A DNA stretch of 8,992 bases, taken from positions 1-8,992 of the forward strand of contig CABXPN010000040.1 of the NCBI GenBank assembly GCA_902514225.1, read 5' to 3'. How positions within the stretch are numbered: the stretch's first letter is position 1; every line of letters begins with the position of its first letter. Below the pieces are notes generated by a model. That model was not told the DNA's origin. It did not search any database and was given only the letters and a program-made list of their open reading frames with translations. A program made the position numbers and the translations under genes. This DNA comes from an uncultured Bacteroidota bacterium (GTDB taxonomy: Bacteria > Bacteroidota > Bacteroidia > Flavobacteriales > BACL11). Positions 7,692 through 8,992 of the stretch are shown here, in pieces.

Positions 7692-7699
7692 CAAACTTA
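7692..7699 (-). promoter_or_regulatory. possible -7 box for the small membrane protein/phosphodiesterase unit
   Basis: Read on the minus strand this is TAAGTTTG, an exact TAnnTTTG match, 4 nt before the ATG at 7687. If used, the transcript would be almost leaderless. No TTG -33 element is seen 16-20 nt upstream of it, so support is weak. Confidence 0.3.
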
Positions 7700-7774
7700 A
7701 AAAATTCTTTGGATTTCTGATAGGTAATACTTTTTAAAATAATTTTTTGTAATATTGTATCAAATATAAAAATT

Positions 7775-8281
7775 ATGAAAAAATCAGAATTTATAACAGC
7801 TCATATCAACAGTTTGAAAATATTGATTATTCAAGCTTTTACTCTTCCTTTAACGATCTATCGTGATGCAATTTACAGATTTTCTAATACTGAAAATGAG
7901 GAAGAATCAGAATTTAAAGTACTACAATGGATTACGCAATGTTATGATGCTCTGATTGTATTATCTTATACGTTAGGAACAGTAATATTTCTGTTAATAC
8001 TAACCACTGTAATAGAAGATGGAGAGCCTATTTGGAGGACAAATTACACAGAAGCCGCTTATTATGAGGATAGTTATTCGGATGATAAAGACTATTATTA
8101 TAACGAAAAGGAATATTACAATGATGGACATAGTAAATCTTTTCAGGAGGAAATGTTCTTTGCTCTTTTAGGTATATTATACTTCCTTCCTCTTGGTCTT
8201 AGCCTAGCAAAAGAGATATTTTCAATTACAGTAACACAAGTAATTAAGTTAGGAAATATTGAAAAGAATACTGATACATAA
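7775..8281 (+). CDS. membrane protein with acidic Tyr-rich loop, unknown function
   Basis: 168 residues; family not recognised. There is no cleavable signal peptide. An N-terminal amphipathic/hydrophobic stretch (about 10-30) precedes an acidic linker (NTENEEESE, 38-46). Transmembrane helix 1 is about 57-80 and helix 2 about 127-145. Between them, residues 81-126 form a hydrophilic loop very rich in Tyr, Asp and Glu, with clusters such as YYEDSYSDDKDYYYNEKEYY. Codon use and AT content look like those of its neighbours, so this appears to be a real coding region. The ATG at 7775 is preceded by an A-rich leader, and the gene is divergent from the small membrane protein gene across 87 bp. It stands alone, and its 3' neighbour is convergent. 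A loop of this composition could bind cations or a basic partner, which is speculation. Confidence 0.72.
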   Translation: MKKSEFITAHINSLKILIIQAFTLPLTIYRDAIYRFSNTENEEESEFKVLQWITQCYDALIVLSYTLGTVIFLLILTTVIEDGEPIWRTNYTEAAYYEDSYSDDKDYYYNEKEYYNDGHSKSFQEEMFFALLGILYFLPLGLSLAKEIFSITVTQVIKLGNIEKNTDT

Positions 8282-8396
8282 TTTTCATTCGGGGTAGCAG
8301 GATTACAACCTACACTCTATTTACATGATTACAGCAAGCTTTAAAACTAAAAATTGCTCCGCTTTTTGCACCGCTGCTCCATCTACTAAAACAAAC
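8282..8396. other. 115-bp intergenic region between convergent genes
   Basis: The region lies between the stops of the + strand membrane protein and the - strand barrel. It contains the T-arm-like sequence (8289-8313) and a GC-rich imperfect tandem repeat, TTGCTCCGC (8354-8362) and TTGCACCGC (8366-8374), followed by TGCTCC. A minus-strand frame is open for 25 codons across the middle but has no ATG start. No convincing rho-independent terminator hairpin with a T-run was seen for either gene. Confidence 0.5.
8289..8313 (-). other. degenerate tRNA T-arm plus 3' acceptor-like sequence
   Basis: Read on the minus strand, five bases GTAGG pair with CCTGC (one G-U) around the 7-base loop TTGTAAT, followed by TACCCCG-A. 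This has the geometry of a tRNA T-arm, acceptor 3' strand and discriminator. The loop departs from TTCRANY at two positions, no matching 5' acceptor strand is found upstream, and no encoded CCA follows. It is therefore at best a tRNA remnant or an attachment-site-like fragment. Confidence 0.3.
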
Positions 8397-8992
8397 TTAA
8401 AATTGATATCCTATTTTAAGGGCTCCTTTTGACCAAGAATTAAGCCATGAATAAGACTGGGGTTTTGGGAGATCAAACCATCCGTTACCTGACATAACAC
8501 TTTCATAAGACCAATTATATGTGGACCCGAGGCTTAAATCAATAAAAAAAGATTTATTAAAGTTTATTTTTTTTCCAATCATAAGATCTGGACCATATGC
8601 AGTGAAACTTTTCATAGGATAATCGTCAGGTCTTGGTGCGTTGTAACGATATGATGGATCAGAAACAGCATCAATTCGAAATCTAAGCAAATAATATAAG
8701 TTATAGTATGTCATAAATTTATAACCTAATTTCACTGTCTGCATATTACCATTACGAGTATATTTTTTAGGAATTTCAGAAAGAACTGAATGTCCTAATT
8801 CTATATTTAAATAATAATTATCAGAAGACAATACTTTATTAAGTAAGGGGATTTTATTAAATTGATAATTTGATCCTAATATGAAACCAGAAAAATCATA
8901 GCCTTGAGGATGTCTTACTTCATATCCTATATAGAATTCTTTTGAGCTCTCTTGACCAGCACCAATTAAGGGCACAAATAGCAATAGTAGAA
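8397..8992 (-). CDS. small outer-membrane beta-barrel protein, 5'-truncated by window end
   Basis: About 198 residues are visible. The frame stays open to the window edge, and the TTG at 8984 is an internal Leu codon of the signal peptide. By alignment with the two sibling leaders, codons 1-4 and part of codon 5 are missing beyond the window. The leader ends FVPLIGAGQ. The mature part alternates in beta-strand style: EFYIGYEVRHPQ, FSGFILGSNYQF, YYLNIELGHSVL, MQTVKLGYKFMTYYNLYYLLRFRID, DLMIGKKINFNKSFFIDLSLGSTYNW. It closes with ALKIGYQF, a terminal Phe typical of BAM-assembled barrels. This suggests a barrel of about 8 strands from a generic porin-like/OmpW-sized class; I do not recognise the exact family. 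Function is unknown. It stands apart from the operon of the other two sibling-leader genes, separated by the + strand membrane protein gene. Confidence 0.78.
   Translation of the reverse strand, partial: LLLLFVPLIGAGQESSKEFYIGYEVRHPQGYDFSGFILGSNYQFNKIPLLNKVLSSDNYYLNIELGHSVLSEIPKKYTRNGNMQTVKLGYKFMTYYNLYYLLRFRIDAVSDPSYRYNAPRPDDYPMKSFTAYGPDLMIGKKINFNKSFFIDLSLGSTYNWSYESVMSGNGWFDLPKPQSYSWLNSWSKGALKIGYQF
8960..8992 (-). repeat. signal-peptide-coding repeat, copy 3 (partial, diverged)
   Basis: This stretch encodes the visible part of the third leader, LLLLFVPLIG. It aligns without gaps to 7350-7396 at about 25 of 33 positions, so it is older or more diverged than copies 1 and 2. It is cut by the window end. 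Confidence 0.55.

Noticed and set aside
7740..7774. Promoter for the + strand membrane protein gene
   Set aside because: TAATATTG at 7750-7757 differs from TAnnTTTG at one position and has no TTG at the -33 distance; in such AT-rich DNA this is not significant.
8289..8390. Complete tRNA gene on the minus strand
   Set aside because: Only the T-arm and acceptor 3' strand are recognisable. No CGGGGTA-like 5' acceptor strand or D-arm is found upstream, and the anticodon arm is poor.

Overview
The window is AT-rich (about two thirds A+T by eye) and looks like a chromosomal segment of a Bacteroidota member, probably a flavobacterium (Flavobacteriales, possibly Crocinitomicaceae-like). The signs are type IX secretion (T9SS) C-terminal sorting domains, signal peptides ending in '-GFGQ/-SAQ/-FSQ', start codons without Shine-Dalgarno sequences but with A-rich leaders, and a TAnnTTTG-type -7 promoter element. 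The lineage is inferred from style and family resemblance, not from a marker gene.

Region 1 (1-3480, + strand) is methionine/one-carbon metabolism. It holds the C-terminal two thirds of cobalamin-dependent methionine synthase (metH, cut by the window start), followed 3 nt later by methylenetetrahydrofolate reductase (metF). MetF makes the 5-methyl-THF that MetH uses to methylate homocysteine.

Region 2 (3515-5659, + strand) is a tight three-gene unit with its own recognisable promoter. The genes encode a periplasmic heavy-metal-associated (HMA) CxxC protein with a C-terminal Cys-Cys motif, a T9SS-exported thioredoxin-fold protein with a CGPC site, and an outer-membrane beta-barrel whose mature N-terminus starts with a Gly-Cys-Cys motif. 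All three are envelope or surface proteins with paired cysteines. This is the best candidate for an undescribed functional system, plausibly soft-metal (copper-like) or thiol handling.

Region 3 (5660-7687, - strand) is convergent to region 2 with no intergenic base. It holds a small two-helix membrane protein gene followed 24 nt later by a large secreted enzyme: a nucleotide pyrophosphatase/alkaline-phosphatase-fold catalytic domain fused to a LamG domain and a short T9SS-like tail.

Region 4 (7688-8992) has a divergent membrane protein gene with a Tyr/Asp/Glu-rich loop (+), a 115-bp intergenic stretch carrying a degenerate tRNA T-arm/acceptor-like sequence and a GC-rich tandem repeat, and a small outer-membrane barrel gene (-) cut by the window end.

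The three minus-strand genes of regions 3 and 4 begin with almost the same signal peptide. In two of them the DNA encoding it is 41/46 identical, although the mature proteins are unrelated. No CRISPR array, insertion sequence, rRNA or complete tRNA was seen.
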